Shown here: in pieces, positions 46,660 to 59,349 of the stretch
How positions within the stretch are numbered: position 1 is the first letter of the stretch
Layout of the letters: each line of letters opens with the position of its first letter
NCBI RefSeq assembly: GCF_000518665.1
Contig: NZ_KI912469.1
Location: 65,376 to 129,375 of the forward strand
Direction: 5' to 3'
DNA: 64,000 nt
DNA from: Microvirga flocculans ATCC BAA-817
Lineage (GTDB): Bacteria; Pseudomonadota; Alphaproteobacteria; Rhizobiales; Beijerinckiaceae
Translations under genes and position numbers: made by a program
Notes under the pieces: generated by a model
What the model saw: the letters and a program-made list of their open reading frames with translations, nothing else
Told to the model about the DNA's origin: nothing
The model's database searches: none

Positions 46660-47388
46660 TCAGGAAGAGCTGAGGGCGCCCGGCAGGAGTTTTTCGAAGC
46701 TCTGGCGGATCGTCTGGTAGCACTCGCAAGCCATTTCTTCGATGCCGTCCCGGTCCGTGATGCGGATCGTGCCCCGACCCTGATGGATCAGTCCCGCTCG
46801 CTGAAGTGCGCTTGTCACGCTGCTCACCGTCGAGCGCTGTACGCCCAGCATGTCTGCGAGCGCTTCATGGGTGAGGGGAATCTCGTCCTTATCGATCCTG
46901 TCGCGGGTGCTCAGGATCACACGGCAGAACCGGGCCTCCACCGTATGAACGGCGTTGCACGCGACCGTCTGCAATGTCTGGGCCAGGAAAGCTTCCGTAA
47001 AGCGGAACAGGATGTGCCGCATGTTCGCCCTGTTGGCGAACGCATCGTTGAGCCGTTCCACCGGCAGGCGCGAGGCCGTTCCAGGGGCCTGTGTGATGTA
47101 ACGACCGAAGGATTGGCGGGTGACGAGAGCGCTGACGAATCCGACTGCGGCTTCCCTGCCGAAAATCGCCACCTCCACCGCTCCACCGCTCTGTAGAACC
47201 GTGATGAGCGAGATGATCGCGTCGTGAGGAAAGTAGGTATAGTGGATCGGTTCTCCGATCTCATAGATAACCCTGCCTCGTGGAAGGTCGACGATTTCGA
47301 GATAGGGTTCGAGCCAAAGGAAGTCGTTCGGCTCCAGTGCTCCAAGGAGCCGGTTGGTTCGATGAAGAGCGGCTTTCGTACCATTCAT
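46660..47388 (-). CDS. Crp/Fnr-family transcriptional regulator
   Basis: 242 residues from the second Met. A cyclic-nucleotide-binding-like beta-barrel (about 20-130: YEIGEPIHYTYFPHDAIISLITVL; GREAAVGFVSALV) is followed by a helix-turn-helix (LTHEALADMLGVQRSTVSSVTSALQRAGLI). No N-terminal Cys cluster, so it is not a canonical iron-sulfur FNR. This subgroup is numerous in the order; the ligand is unknown. GAGGACC precedes the start. Confidence 0.82.
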   Translation of the reverse strand: MNGTKAALHRTNRLLGALEPNDFLWLEPYLEIVDLPRGRVIYEIGEPIHYTYFPHDAIISLITVLQSGGAVEVAIFGREAAVGFVSALVTRQSFGRYITQAPGTASRLPVERLNDAFANRANMRHILFRFTEAFLAQTLQTVACNAVHTVEARFCRVILSTRDRIDKDEIPLTHEALADMLGVQRSTVSSVTSALQRAGLIHQGRGTIRITDRDGIEEMACECYQTIRQSFEKLLPGALSSS

Positions 47389-47391
47389 CAT

Positions 47392-47776
47392 GGAAGGTCC
47401 TCACCGCGCTAGGCAGATTTCCTTCCCAGGAAACCGCGTATTTTGACAGGATTATAATAACACATCCTTCGGTTGTGTAATCATGTCTCCTTCCAATGAG
47501 CATCGCCAGAGGCCCTCTTTTAGCCTTTAGGATGATCGTGCCCGGGAGCAGGGCGGCAAAGGGCAACCGGTAACTCAAACTCCGCCGCTTCCGCTTTGTG
47601 CCGCTCGATGAGAGGGATCCCCCTAAAGAGCTGTTCATGGCCGTCTAGCGACGAGGCGAGAGCTGTGCACTGCGTTCAGGGGTTGATTGCACCGAGGGAG
47701 GGCGAAAACCGGTTTACCCATGAGGAGGATGGCTTCAGCATGGGGATACGTCGAATCCGTGAGAGGGAAAATCACA
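47392..47776. other. Intergenic region before the amidase gene
   Basis: 385 bases. AT-rich around 47440-47490 (ACAGGATTATAATAACAC), which probably holds the promoter of the Crp/Fnr gene. No gene supported. Confidence 0.5.
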
Positions 47777-49198
47777 TTGAGTACGTCATCGCTGTCGCAT
47801 CGGTTCACGGCGGAGTCTTCCGCAGATCTCGCCGACTGGTCAGGCCCCGAGCTGCTGGACGCCTACGCACGCAAGACGGCATCGCCCGTCGATGCGACCA
47901 AGGCGGTGATCGCCCGCATCGAAGCTTACGAGCCGAAGCTTCAGGCCCTATACGCCTTCGATCCGGAGGGGGCTCTCCGGGATGCGCGCGCGTCCGAGCA
48001 GCGCTGGATGAAAGGCGAGGCGAAGGCGCTCGACGGTATCCCCGCGACCATCAAGGAGAACATCGCCACCAAGGGGACGCCCGTGCCCTTGGGCACCGCC
48101 GCACGCCCGCTCGTGCCGGCCGCGCAGGATGCGCCGGCTGCGGCGCGGCTGCGCGAGGATGGCGCCGTCATTCTCGCCAAGACCACCATGCCGGATTACG
48201 GCATGCTCTCCTCCGGCCTTTCCAGCTTCCACCCGCTCACGCGCAATCCCTGGGATCTCTCCAAGAACCCAGGCGGCAGCTCGGCGGGCGCGGCGGCCGC
48301 GGCGGGCTACGGGCCGTTCCATGTCGGCACCGATATCGGCGGCTCGATCCGCCTGCCGGCTTCCTGGTGCGGGATCTTCGGCCTCAAGCCCAGCTTCGGC
48401 CGCATCCCCATCGACCCGGCCTATTACGGCCGCGTCGCCGGGCCGATGACGCGCACGGTGCGCGACGCCGCGCTCATGATGACGAGCCTCACGCGTCCCG
48501 ATATGCGCGATCCGACGAGCCTGCCGTATCAGGAACTGCCCTGGCTCGATCTCTCCATCGACATCAAGGGTCTCAGGATCGGCGTGATGATGGAAGCCGG
48601 CGTCGGCATGCCGCTCGATCCGGAAATCCGGGCCGCCGTCGAAAGGGCGGCAAAGGCCTTCGCCGATGCAGGGGCTATCGTCGAGGAGGTGCCCGCCTTC
48701 ATCACCCGCGAGATGCTCGACGGCCTCGACGATTTCTGGCGTCAGAGGGCCTGGACGGACATCGCTCCCTTGAGCGACGAGGACCGCGGCAGGATCCTTC
48801 CTTACATCCTGCAATGGGCCGAGGGCGGGAAGGACCTGTCGGGTGCCGAGGTCTATAGCGGCATGAACCAGATGATGGTCATGCGCCACGCGGCGGTCGC
48901 CGCCACCCACCGCTTCGATTTCGTGATCTCGCCCGTGGCGCCCTGCGTGGCCTATCCGGCCGAGCTCGCCTCGCCGATCCACGATCCGGAGAAGCCCTTC
49001 GAGCATATCGGCTATACGGTCGCCTTCAACATGTCCGACCAGCCTGCGGCATCCGTCAATGCGGGCTTTACGAAAACGGGGCTTCCCATCGGCCTCCAGA
49101 TCGTCGGCAGGCGCTTCGACGATTTGGGCGTGCTTCGTATCTCCCAGGCCTGGGAGGATATGTGTCGGGATAGCCGGCCCTGGCCGAAGCTCGCCTGA
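47777..49198 (+). CDS. Amidase (amidase-signature family)
   Basis: 473 residues from TTG 47777. The Ser-cisSer-Lys triad is visible: Lys93 in IKENI, Ser169 in NPGGSSAG and nucleophile Ser190 in GTDIGGSIRLPA. Alternative in-frame ATGs at 47720 and 47729 are possible, but GAGAGGG precedes the TTG and the residues before it are not family-like. Hydrolyses an unknown amide; the family includes aryl and short-chain amidases. Transcribed alone. Confidence 0.87.
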   Translation: MSTSSLSHRFTAESSADLADWSGPELLDAYARKTASPVDATKAVIARIEAYEPKLQALYAFDPEGALRDARASEQRWMKGEAKALDGIPATIKENIATKGTPVPLGTAARPLVPAAQDAPAAARLREDGAVILAKTTMPDYGMLSSGLSSFHPLTRNPWDLSKNPGGSSAGAAAAAGYGPFHVGTDIGGSIRLPASWCGIFGLKPSFGRIPIDPAYYGRVAGPMTRTVRDAALMMTSLTRPDMRDPTSLPYQELPWLDLSIDIKGLRIGVMMEAGVGMPLDPEIRAAVERAAKAFADAGAIVEEVPAFITREMLDGLDDFWRQRAWTDIAPLSDEDRGRILPYILQWAEGGKDLSGAEVYSGMNQMMVMRHAAVAATHRFDFVISPVAPCVAYPAELASPIHDPEKPFEHIGYTVAFNMSDQPAASVNAGFTKTGLPIGLQIVGRRFDDLGVLRISQAWEDMCRDSRPWPKLA

Positions 49199-49262
49199 AA
49201 GGCGGCCTCAAGGGAAGGACAGACGGGTTTTCCCGGCGGGTTCCTGCTGGTAAAGAGCGGCC

Positions 49263-50021
49263 ATGACGTACAAAGTTGCCGCTCTCTATCAGTTCGTTCC
49301 GCTGCCCGATTTCCGGGAGCTCCAGGACCCGCTGCACCGGGTGTGCCTCGATCTCGGGATCAGGGGCACGCTCCTGCTCGCCCATGAGGGGATCAACGGC
49401 ACCGTGGCCGGAACGGAGGAGGGGATCAACGCCCTGATGGCCGAGCTGCGGCAGGGCGCGCTCTTCCAGGGCCGCCTCGACAATCTGGAGCTGAAGTTCT
49501 CGACCGCCTCCGAGATGCCGTTCAAGCGCATGAAGGTGCGCCTGAAGAAGGAGATCGTGACGCTGGGCGATCCGCAGACGGACCCCTTGCGGCGGGTCGG
49601 CACCTATGTGGCGCCGGCCGACTGGAACAGCCTCATCGAGAGCCCCGACGTCATCCTGCTCGACACCCGCAACGACTTCGAGGTGGAGATGGGCACTTTC
49701 GAGGGAGCCGTCGATCCAAGGATCAGGAAGTTCAGCGAGTTCAAGGATTTCGTGAAGAACGAACTCGACCCGTCCAGGCACAGGAAGGTGGCCATGTTCT
49801 GCACCGGCGGCATCCGCTGCGAGAAGGCCAGCTCCTACATGCTCGCCCAGGGCTTCGAGGAGGTCTATCACCTGAAGGGCGGAATCCTGCGATATCTGGA
49901 GGATGTGCCGGAGGCGGAAAGCCGCTGGAAGGGCGGCTGCTTCGTATTCGATGAGCGCGTCTCCATCGGCCACGGCTTGGTCGAGCGCCCCGAAGACAGG
50001 AGCCTGCTGGCCGATGAGTGA
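49263..50021 (+). CDS. trhO: tRNA uridine hydroxylase, rhodanese type
   Basis: 252 residues. N-terminal acylphosphatase-like part ([16 protein letters not shown]) and a rhodanese domain with the active Cys in [31 protein letters not shown] is family-typical. TrhO makes 5-hydroxyuridine at the tRNA wobble position in oxygen. Its stop overlaps the slyX start by eight bases. Confidence 0.92.
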   Translation: MTYKVAALYQFVPLPDFRELQDPLHRVCLDLGIRGTLLLAHEGINGTVAGTEEGINALMAELRQGALFQGRLDNLELKFSTASEMPFKRMKVRLKKEIVTLGDPQTDPLRRVGTYVAPADWNSLIESPDVILLDTRNDFEVEMGTFEGAVDPRIRKFSEFKDFVKNELDPSRHRKVAMFCTGGIRCEKASSYMLAQGFEEVYHLKGGILRYLEDVPEAESRWKGGCFVFDERVSIGHGLVERPEDRSLLADE

Positions 50022-50235
50022 CCCGGATCTCCTCAACGCCCGCCTGGAAGCCCTGGAGGTGCGCGTCGCCTATCAGGATCAGGTCATCGAGGACCTGAAC
50101 CAGACCGTCATTGACCAGTGGAAGAAGATCGACGCGCTCAGGCGCCAGCTCAGCGAGCTTCTGGACCGCGTTCAGGAGGTCGAGGACAGCGCAGGCGGAC
50201 CCCGCGCACCCGAGCCTCCGCCGCCGCATTATTGA
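50014..50235 (+). CDS. slyX: SlyX family protein
   Basis: 73 residues. A heptad-patterned helix ([41 protein letters not shown]) ends in PEPPPPHY, the conserved SlyX tail. Role unknown. Starts at ATG 50014 inside the end of trhO. Confidence 0.88.
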   Translation: MSDPDLLNARLEALEVRVAYQDQVIEDLNQTVIDQWKKIDALRRQLSELLDRVQEVEDSAGGPRAPEPPPPHY

Positions 50236-50251
50236 GATCCGCAAGCTAATC

Positions 50252-50311
50252 ATTCAACCGATCTGTTGACTATCTGAAGATGTGCGCATATATTCAACCA
50301 CATGGTTGAAT
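50252..50311 (+). promoter_or_regulatory. ArsR-type operators and leaderless promoter
   Basis: The -35 box TTGACT (50266-50271) and -10 box TATATT (50289-50294) are 17 bases apart, placing the transcript start at about the ATG (50302). A perfect 20-base palindrome ATTCAACCACATGGTTGAAT (50292-50311) is centred on that ATG. A weaker site TCAAC-N6-GTTGA (50254-50269) lies 40 bases upstream over the -35 box. Bound repressor would block both promoter elements. Confidence 0.78.
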
Positions 50312-50670
50312 TACAAACATCTCAGCTGGATTCCCTCTTTCACGCTCTCGGCGATTCCACGCGCCGACGGATGCTGCGCGACCTTGCGGGCGGCGAGCGG
50401 ACGGTCAGCCAGCTGGCGGAACCCTTTGCGATCTCACTCGCGGCGGCCTCCAAGCACATCAAGGCGCTGGAGAATGCCGGATTGATCCATCGCGAGGTGA
50501 GGGGGCGGACCCATGTCTGCCGTCTCGAGCCCGGTCCGCTCGCGAGCGCTCACGAGTGGCTGAGTTTCTACCAACGCTTCTGGACGGACCGTCTGGATGT
50601 GCTGGAGCGGCTCCTCCGTGAAGAGGAAGCCCGGAAAGAACCACCTTCAAAGGAGACGCCCAATGACTGA
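50302..50670 (+). CDS. ArsR-family regulator
   Basis: 122 residues. Winged helix-turn-helix: LFHALGDSTRRRMLRDLAGGERTVSQLAEPF, SLAAASKHIKALENAGLI, RTHVCRLEP. No Cys metal site, so it belongs to the group paired with AHSA1/SRPBCC proteins rather than a metal sensor. Its start codon lies in the middle of its own presumed operator. Overlaps the next gene by eight bases. Confidence 0.88.
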   Translation: MVELQTSQLDSLFHALGDSTRRRMLRDLAGGERTVSQLAEPFAISLAAASKHIKALENAGLIHREVRGRTHVCRLEPGPLASAHEWLSFYQRFWTDRLDVLERLLREEEARKEPPSKETPND

Positions 50671-51196
50671 TCTCGCCACCCTGGACGCCTACGGCGTGCT
50701 GACGGAGCCTGCCACGTTGAAGATCGAGCGCCTTCTGCCCGGTCCCATCGACCGGGTCTGGGCCTACCTCACGCAAAGCGAGTTGCGCCGCCAGTGGCTC
50801 GCCGCCGGTCATATGGAGATGACCGTGGGAGCGCCTCTCGAACTCGTCTGGCGTAATGACGAACTCAGCGACCCGCCCGGCCAGCGACCCGCAGGCTTCC
50901 CCGAGGAGCAGCGCATGCAGAGCCGGATCACCGAACTCGATCCGCCCCGCAAGCTCGCCATCAGCTGGGGCAACACGGGCGGCGTTTCCTTCGCGCTGGA
51001 GCCTCAGGGGGATCGGGTGCTGCTCACCGTCACCCATCGCCGCCTGCCGGATCGCGCGACGATGCTGAACATCGGCGCCGGCTGGCATGCCCATCTCGAT
51101 ATCCTGGCAGCGCGCATGTCGGGCCAGGAGCCGGGCTCGTTCTGGGAGAGCTGGGCTCGCCTGAAGGGCGACTACGAACGGCGAATTCCGGCCTGA
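50663..51196 (+). CDS. SRPBCC (AHSA1-like) protein
   Basis: 177 residues. The START-like fold begins IERLLPGPIDRVWAYLTQSELRRQWLAAG and ends with a long helix (HAHLDILAARMSGQEPGSFWE). Such proteins bind hydrophobic ligands and are often regulated by a partner ArsR; the ligand is unknown. Ribosome site AAAGGAGACG. Confidence 0.83.
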   Translation: MTDLATLDAYGVLTEPATLKIERLLPGPIDRVWAYLTQSELRRQWLAAGHMEMTVGAPLELVWRNDELSDPPGQRPAGFPEEQRMQSRITELDPPRKLAISWGNTGGVSFALEPQGDRVLLTVTHRRLPDRATMLNIGAGWHAHLDILAARMSGQEPGSFWESWARLKGDYERRIPA

Positions 51197-51248
51197 ACGA
51201 CATCATCAAGAAGCTCCGCCCGGCCAAAGCCGGTCGGAGCGCTTCGTC

Positions 51249-51470
51249 TTAGACCTTCTTCACGAACTCGGTCTTGAGCACCAGCCCCTTGATCTGGGCC
51301 GAGCGGCATTCGATCTCGCCTGCGTTGTCCGTCAGGTGGATGTTCTTGAATACCGTGCCGCGCTTGAGAGTCGTGGAGGAGCCTTTCACTTTCAGGTCCT
51401 TGATGACCTGGACGGAATCGCCCTCGCTGAGCTGCGCCCCGTTGCTGTCCCTGACAACCATATCCGACAT
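51249..51470 (-). CDS. PhnA-like (YjdM) domain protein
   Basis: 73 residues: VVRDSNGAQLSEGDSVQVIKDLKVKGSSTTLKRGT and FKNIHLTD...IECRSAQIKGLVLKTEFVKK match the C-terminal PhnA domain. The N-terminal zinc ribbon of full-length YjdM is absent. Function unknown despite the phosphonate name. Confidence 0.85.
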   Translation of the reverse strand: MSDMVVRDSNGAQLSEGDSVQVIKDLKVKGSSTTLKRGTVFKNIHLTDNAGEIECRSAQIKGLVLKTEFVKKV

Positions 51471-51705
51471 TGCGGTCTCCTTGGGCGCGGAACGCGCCTT
51501 GCCGGAAGGGGCATAACCGCCCGGGGCGCCGCTTGTCCAATCGGGGCGAGGAAGGGGCTGGAGCGTCCTCGTTCTGAGGCCTCCGAAAAATTTTCATCCG
51601 ACCCTCTTGAACGGTGAAGCTCGTCCAACCAAATCATCGCCCGCGGAGGCCCCGAAGAGGCTCCGCTTGAGCAGTTAACATGCTGAAATCATTGGAGGAA
51701 GCTTC

Positions 51706-52020
51706 ATGAAGTTCCGTCCTTTGCATGATCGGATCGTCGTCCGGCGCATCGATGCCGAGGAGAAGACCGCAGGCGGCATCATCATCCCCGACACCGCCAA
51801 GGAGAAGCCCCAGCAGGGCGAGGTCGTCGCCGTCGGGCCCGGCGCCCGCAACGAGCAGGGACAGCTCGTTCCCCTCGACGTCAAGGTCGGCGATACCGTG
51901 CTCTTCGGCAAGTGGTCCGGCACGGAAGTGAAGATCGACGGGCAGGATCTCCTGATCATGAAGGAGAGCGACGTCATGGGCGTGCTGGAGCAGAGCGCCG
52001 CCCAGAAGAAGGCCGCGTAA
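51706..52020 (+). CDS. groES: GroES co-chaperonin
   Basis: 104 residues, slightly longer than enteric Gro[25 protein letters not shown], the mobile loop and [17 protein letters not shown] are clear. Caps the GroEL ring in protein folding. No CIRCE repeat is visible in the 230 bases upstream; a CTTGAAC word at 51606-51612 might be part of a heat-shock promoter, but no good -10 partner was found. Ribosome site GGAGGAAG. Confidence 0.96.
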   Translation: MKFRPLHDRIVVRRIDAEEKTAGGIIIPDTAKEKPQQGEVVAVGPGARNEQGQLVPLDVKVGDTVLFGKWSGTEVKIDGQDLLIMKESDVMGVLEQSAAQKKAA

Positions 52021-52070
52021 GGCCAAGCGCAATTCGAGAGTCACATATCGTTACGTCTCATCAGGAGTGA

Positions 52071-53702
<1,632 letters not shown>

Positions 53703-53727
53703 TTTTCCCCTCGATCCGATGAACAGG

Positions 53728-53759
53728 AACGGCGCCGTCCTCACGGCGCCGTTTTCTTT
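53728..53759 (+). terminator. Terminator of groESL
   Basis: AACGGCGCCG and CGGCGCCGTT form a ten-base stem with a six-base loop, followed by TTCTTT. Confidence 0.9.
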
Positions 53760-53783
53760 ATGCGCGATGCGCTATGCGAACGA

Positions 53784-54554
53784 TCAGCGATGCTTGATCG
53801 CGATTTCCGGCTTCTGCTCCGCGACGCTCGTCCTGATCGAGCCCGTCGTTTCCACGGAGGTCTCGCGGAGCTGCTTCACGAAGGCCATCAGACTGTTCGC
53901 CTTCTCCAGATCGCGTGTTAGCTGCGAGAGGACGCTGCTGTCGAAAGGTTCCTCCTCGATGGTGCCATCGGCCTTGATGATGGTCTTGATGCCGCTTTCC
54001 ACGTCGAAGGACACGGATTTGACCTTCGACGCGGAAGGCGTGTCGAGCGGTTCGGCGACAGCCGGTTGGGGTTTTGCGGGAACCGGTTCAGGAGCGGAAT
54101 CCGCCATCGGAGCCATCGGGGCGGCCGATGCGACGACCGCCTGCTGGGCAGGCTTGGCGGGCGGTGAGCCGCGCTGCGGTCTATCCTGTGCCCGGCCTGC
54201 CTGCTCGCTTCGATCCTCGTCGGCGGAGCGTGCGGTCTCGGAAGGCTGGGACTTGCCGGAGAGAAGCTTCTGGAGCCGCGCCTCGGCTTCCTTCGCCTCC
54301 GTCTGGAGCTTCGAGCCGAAAGCCGCGACGAGAGGGTACTCGTTCCTTTCCGCCTCGGCCTTCGCTTTCGCTTCCTTCGCGGCCTTGGCGGCAGCGATCC
54401 GCTTCCTCGCCTCCGTCGCCTCGGTGCGGTTGTTGCTGCTGTAGGTATATTGCTTGCCGTTGATCTCGTAGCGAACCAGCCGGGCTTCGCTGCCGCTGCT
54501 CATGGCCGCCAGGAAAACGGTGGAGGCACCAAGTAAAGCAAGTGTCTTATTCAT
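53784..54554 (-). CDS. Exported hypothetical protein with coiled coil
   Basis: 256 residues. Signal peptide 1-24 (ALLGASTVFLAAMSSGSEA). Then LVRYEINGKQYTYSSNNRTE, an Ala/Lys/Glu-rich coiled coil (about 46-100), a Pro/Ala linker, and a C-terminal part with FDVESGIKTIIKADGTIEEEP. No family recognised. The composition suggests an envelope spacer or partner-binding protein. Confidence 0.7.
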   Translation of the reverse strand: MNKTLALLGASTVFLAAMSSGSEARLVRYEINGKQYTYSSNNRTEATEARKRIAAAKAAKEAKAKAEAERNEYPLVAAFGSKLQTEAKEAEARLQKLLSGKSQPSETARSADEDRSEQAGRAQDRPQRGSPPAKPAQQAVVASAAPMAPMADSAPEPVPAKPQPAVAEPLDTPSASKVKSVSFDVESGIKTIIKADGTIEEEPFDSSVLSQLTRDLEKANSLMAFVKQLRETSVETTGSIRTSVAEQKPEIAIKHR

Positions 54555-56181
<1,627 letters not shown>

Positions 56182-56205
56182 GTAACCACGGATCCCCTAT
56201 GCAAC

Positions 56206-56237
56206 CCGGCCTCGGCCTGTCCGATGCCGGGCTTTTC
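56206..56237 (+). terminator. Terminator after the TRAP binding-protein gene
   Basis: CCCGGC (56206-56211) pairs with GCCGGG (56227-56232), then CTTTTC. Confidence 0.75.
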
Positions 56238-56358
56238 GTTGCGCTGTGCGCATGGGTCGGTTGTCCGCGTGGCGCAAGCGGCGACTTGCAACGCGGGCCC
56301 ATAGGTCTGATCTGTTATGTTCATCCGTCGCTGAACCAGACGCCTGCGAAAGAATCTC

Positions 56359-57354
56359 ATGACGCCTCCCTTCTCGATCCTCGACCTCGCGCCCGTTCCC
56401 GCAGGCTTCACGGCCGCCGACGCCCTGCGCAACACGCTCGATCTGGCGCAGCATGCGGATGAATGGGGTTACAACCGCTACTGGCTCGCCGAGCATCACA
56501 ACATGATCGGTATTGCGAGCGCCGCCACGAGCGTCGTGATCGGCCACGTGGCCGGCGGCACGAAGCGGATCCGCGTCGGCGCGGGCGGCATCATGCTGCC
56601 GAACCACGCGCCGCTGGTCATCGCCGAGCAGTTCGGGACCCTCGATGCCCTGTTCCCGGGGCGGATCGATCTCGGCGTCGGTCGCGCGCCGGGCACGGAC
56701 CAGCGCACCCTGAGGGCGCTGCGGCGCGACCCAACCGCGGCCGACACGTTCCCGCAGGATGTGCTGGAATTGCAGGCGCTGCTCGGTCCCGTCCAGCCGG
56801 ACCAGGCGATCCAAGCGGTGCCCGGAGCGGGCTCGAACGTTCCCATCTGGATCCTGGGCTCCAGCCTGTTCGGCGCGCAGCTCGCGGCCATGCTCGGACT
56901 GCCTTACGCCTTCGCGTCGCATTTCGCGCCCGGCGCCCTGATGCAGGCGCTGCATGTCTATCGCGAGCGCTTCCAGCCCTCCGCCCAGCTCGACAGGCCC
57001 TATGCTATGGTCGGCGTCAACGTGATCGCTGCTGATACGGACGAGGAGGCGCGCCGTCTCTTCACCTCGCCGCAGCAATCCTTTACCAACCTGTTCCGCG
57101 GCACGCGCGGCAAGCTTCAGCCGCCCATCGACGATATCGAGAGCTACTGGACGCCTCAGGAGAAGGTGCAGGCCATGAACATGCTCTCCTGCTCCTTCGT
57201 CGGGTCGGCTCGGACCGTCCGCGAGGAACTGGAGCGCTTCATCGCGCAGACTGGGGCGGACGAGATCATCGCCGCCGCCGCAATCTACGACCACTCCAAG
57301 CGGTTGCGTTCCTACGAGATCCTGAGCGAGGTGCGCCGCGCGATGGCGGGGTGA
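56359..57354 (+). CDS. Luciferase-like (LLM) flavin monooxygenase
   Basis: 331 residues. The TIM-barrel family motifs are seen: [63 protein letters not shown] and [17 protein letters not shown]. These enzymes use reduced FMN and oxygen; substrate unknown. Its 3' end is six bases from the convergent ABC permease gene. Confidence 0.88.
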   Translation: MTPPFSILDLAPVPAGFTAADALRNTLDLAQHADEWGYNRYWLAEHHNMIGIASAATSVVIGHVAGGTKRIRVGAGGIMLPNHAPLVIAEQFGTLDALFPGRIDLGVGRAPGTDQRTLRALRRDPTAADTFPQDVLELQALLGPVQPDQAIQAVPGAGSNVPIWILGSSLFGAQLAAMLGLPYAFASHFAPGALMQALHVYRERFQPSAQLDRPYAMVGVNVIAADTDEEARRLFTSPQQSFTNLFRGTRGKLQPPIDDIESYWTPQEKVQAMNMLSCSFVGSARTVREELERFIAQTGADEIIAAAAIYDHSKRLRSYEILSEVRRAMAG

Positions 57355-57359
57355 AGCCG

Positions 57360-58205
57360 TCAGGATGTCGAGCCGCCCCGGCCCTTCAGGGTCGGGTCGA
57401 GCGCATCCCGCAGGCCGTCGCCGAGGAGGTTCAGGCCGAGCACCGACAGCGCGATGGCGATGCCCGGCGCGATGGCGAGGTGAGGGGCCTGCGAGAGATA
57501 GGTCTGCGCATCGCTCAGCATGCGCCCCCAGCTCGGGTTCGGCGGCCGCACGCCAAGGCCGAGATAGCTCAGGCCCGCTTCCGTCAGGATTGCAAGGGCG
57601 AGCTGGATCGTGACCTGCACGATCAGCGCTCCCGCAATGTTGGGCATCACGTCTTCCCAGGTGATGCGCAACGGATGCTTGCCGATGGCCCGCGCGGCGG
57701 CGATGTAGTCGAGGGTCCAGACCTGGAGCGCCACGCCCCGCGTGACCCGCGCGAAGACAGGCACGTTGAACACGGCGATCGCCAGGATGGCGGCGAGCGG
57801 ACCCGAGCCCACCAGCGCGCCGATCATGATGGCGGAGAGAACGGCCGGAAACGCGAAGACCACGTCCGACACGCGCATGGCGATCTCGTCCGCGATGCCT
57901 TTCCACGCGGCTGCCGCGCAGCCGATGGCGGTGCCGATGGCCGCGCCGAGAAGAACCGCAGGCCACGCGATGGCGAGCGAGTTCCAGGCGCCCACCATGA
58001 GGAGCGACGCGACATCGCGGCCGAAATGATCGGTGCCGAGAAGGCCGAGCTCTCCTGGCGCTTTCAGGCGCAGGGCGACGCGCACGCGGGTGGGCACTTC
58101 CGGCGTCCAGACGAGCGAGACGAGGGCGGTGACGACGAGCAGCGCCGTGAGAATGCCGCCGACGACGAGGGCGGAATTGAGAGGAAGGCGGGAGCGCTTG
58201 GTCAT
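57360..58205 (-). CDS. Peptide-type ABC transporter permease (DppC-like), second system
   Basis: 281 residues. First helix (ALVVGGILTALLVVTALVSLVW), LLGTDHFGRDVASLL and the EAA loop DYIAAARAIGKHPLRITWEDV. It pairs with the permease upstream through a four-base overlap (ATGA). Confidence 0.9.
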   Translation of the reverse strand: MTKRSRLPLNSALVVGGILTALLVVTALVSLVWTPEVPTRVRVALRLKAPGELGLLGTDHFGRDVASLLMVGAWNSLAIAWPAVLLGAAIGTAIGCAAAAWKGIADEIAMRVSDVVFAFPAVLSAIMIGALVGSGPLAAILAIAVFNVPVFARVTRGVALQVWTLDYIAAARAIGKHPLRITWEDVMPNIAGALIVQVTIQLALAILTEAGLSYLGLGVRPPNPSWGRMLSDAQTYLSQAPHLAIAPGIAIALSVLGLNLLGDGLRDALDPTLKGRGGSTS

Positions 58206-59149
58206 GCCCGGTTCCTCAGGCGCGGATCGAGGATGGCATAGCCGATATCGACGAGGAAATTCACCACGATCACGAGTCCGGAAAAGATGAGCACGATGTC
58301 CTTGATCACCACGAGGTCGCGCTGGTTGAGGGCCTGATAGGCAAGCCGCCCGAGACCGGGCAGGTTGAACACGTTCTCCACCAGGATCGCGCCGCCGAAG
58401 AAGAACGAGAGCTGCAATCCCAGGATCGTCGTGACGGGGATGAGCGCGTTGGGCACCACGTGGCGGCGAAGCGTCGCCGCCTTGTTGACGCCCTTGGCGC
58501 GGGCCGTGCGCACGAAATCAGCGCCGATGACTTCGAGCGTGGCCGAGCGCGTGACGCGCGTGAGCACGGCGGCCTGGGGCAGGGCGAGCGCCACGGCAGG
58601 CAGGAGAAGCGCCTGCAGGGCAGGCGCGATTCCGGCGCTCCAGCCGGGAAAGCCCCCGGCCGGGAACCAGCCGAGCCAGGTCGAGAAGAAGAGAATGAAC
58701 AGAAGGCCGATCCAGAAATTCGGCACCGCGACGCCAAGCTGGCTGAACACCAGCACGGCCCGGTCCACCGGCCCGTCGCGCCGTGCCGCCGCCGCGACGC
58801 CGAGCGGCAGCGCGAGCGCAGTCGAGATCAGGATGGCGAGCAGGCTCAGTGGCAGCGTCACGTTCATGCGCTCGGCGACCAGCGTCGAGACCGGCATCTT
58901 GTAGGTGATCGAGGTGCCGAGATCGCCATGGAGAAGGCCGCCGATCCAGTGCAGGTAGCGCAGGAGCGCGGGCTGATCGAGGCCGAGCTCCTGGCGCAGG
59001 GCGGCGAGCGTATCCTCCCGCGCGGCGGTGCCGAGCATGATGGCGGCCGGGTCGCCCGGCAGGACCTCGAGGATCAGGAAGATCGCCAGCGACACGAAGA
59101 GCAGGGTGACGGCCAGCGAGATGAGGCGGGAGAGGATGAGGCGAAGCAT
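58202..59149 (-). CDS. Peptide-type ABC transporter permease (DppB-like), second system
   Basis: 315 residues from ATG 59149 (MLRLILSRLISLAVTLLFVS). LPGDPAAIMLG, GLDQPALLRYLHWI and the EAA loop DFVRTARAKGVNKAATLRRHV are typical. The open frame runs on to 59332 through a repeat-rich spacer; those residues are not protein-like. Confidence 0.9.
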   Translation of the reverse strand: MLRLILSRLISLAVTLLFVSLAIFLILEVLPGDPAAIMLGTAAREDTLAALRQELGLDQPALLRYLHWIGGLLHGDLGTSITYKMPVSTLVAERMNVTLPLSLLAILISTALALPLGVAAAARRDGPVDRAVLVFSQLGVAVPNFWIGLLFILFFSTWLGWFPAGGFPGWSAGIAPALQALLLPAVALALPQAAVLTRVTRSATLEVIGADFVRTARAKGVNKAATLRRHVVPNALIPVTTILGLQLSFFFGGAILVENVFNLPGLGRLAYQALNQRDLVVIKDIVLIFSGLVIVVNFLVDIGYAILDPRLRNRA

Positions 59150-59159
59150 GAATCCGACT

Positions 59160-59340
59160 TCACAGAAAACAATGTCCCTTCCCCTTTCGGGGAGGGGATG
59201 GGGCGGGAGGCGCAGCTTTGCAGGCACGGAGCCGATACAGGCGCTGTATCGCTCCTGCGCGCTTTGAAGCAGGTGCCGCGCTTCGACGTTCCGGCCCCCA
59301 ACCTCTGCCCTCCCTGCAAGAGGGAGGGCCAAGGTCGCGG
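59160..59340. repeat. Repeat-rich spacer between the ABC permease and binding-protein genes
   Basis: Two GC-rich hairpins: CTTCCCCTTTCGGGGAGGGG near 59177 and CCCTCCCTGCAAGAGGGAGGG-like arms near 59309-59330. Such elements between a highly expressed binding-protein gene and its permeases often lower downstream expression. Confidence 0.5.
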
Positions 59341-59349
59341 CGCTTCAGA

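Noticed and set aside
47261-47638. 125-codon minus-strand frame in the gap before the amidase gene
   Set aside because: Overlaps the Crp/Fnr coding region in another frame; Ser/Arg-rich and unlike a protein.
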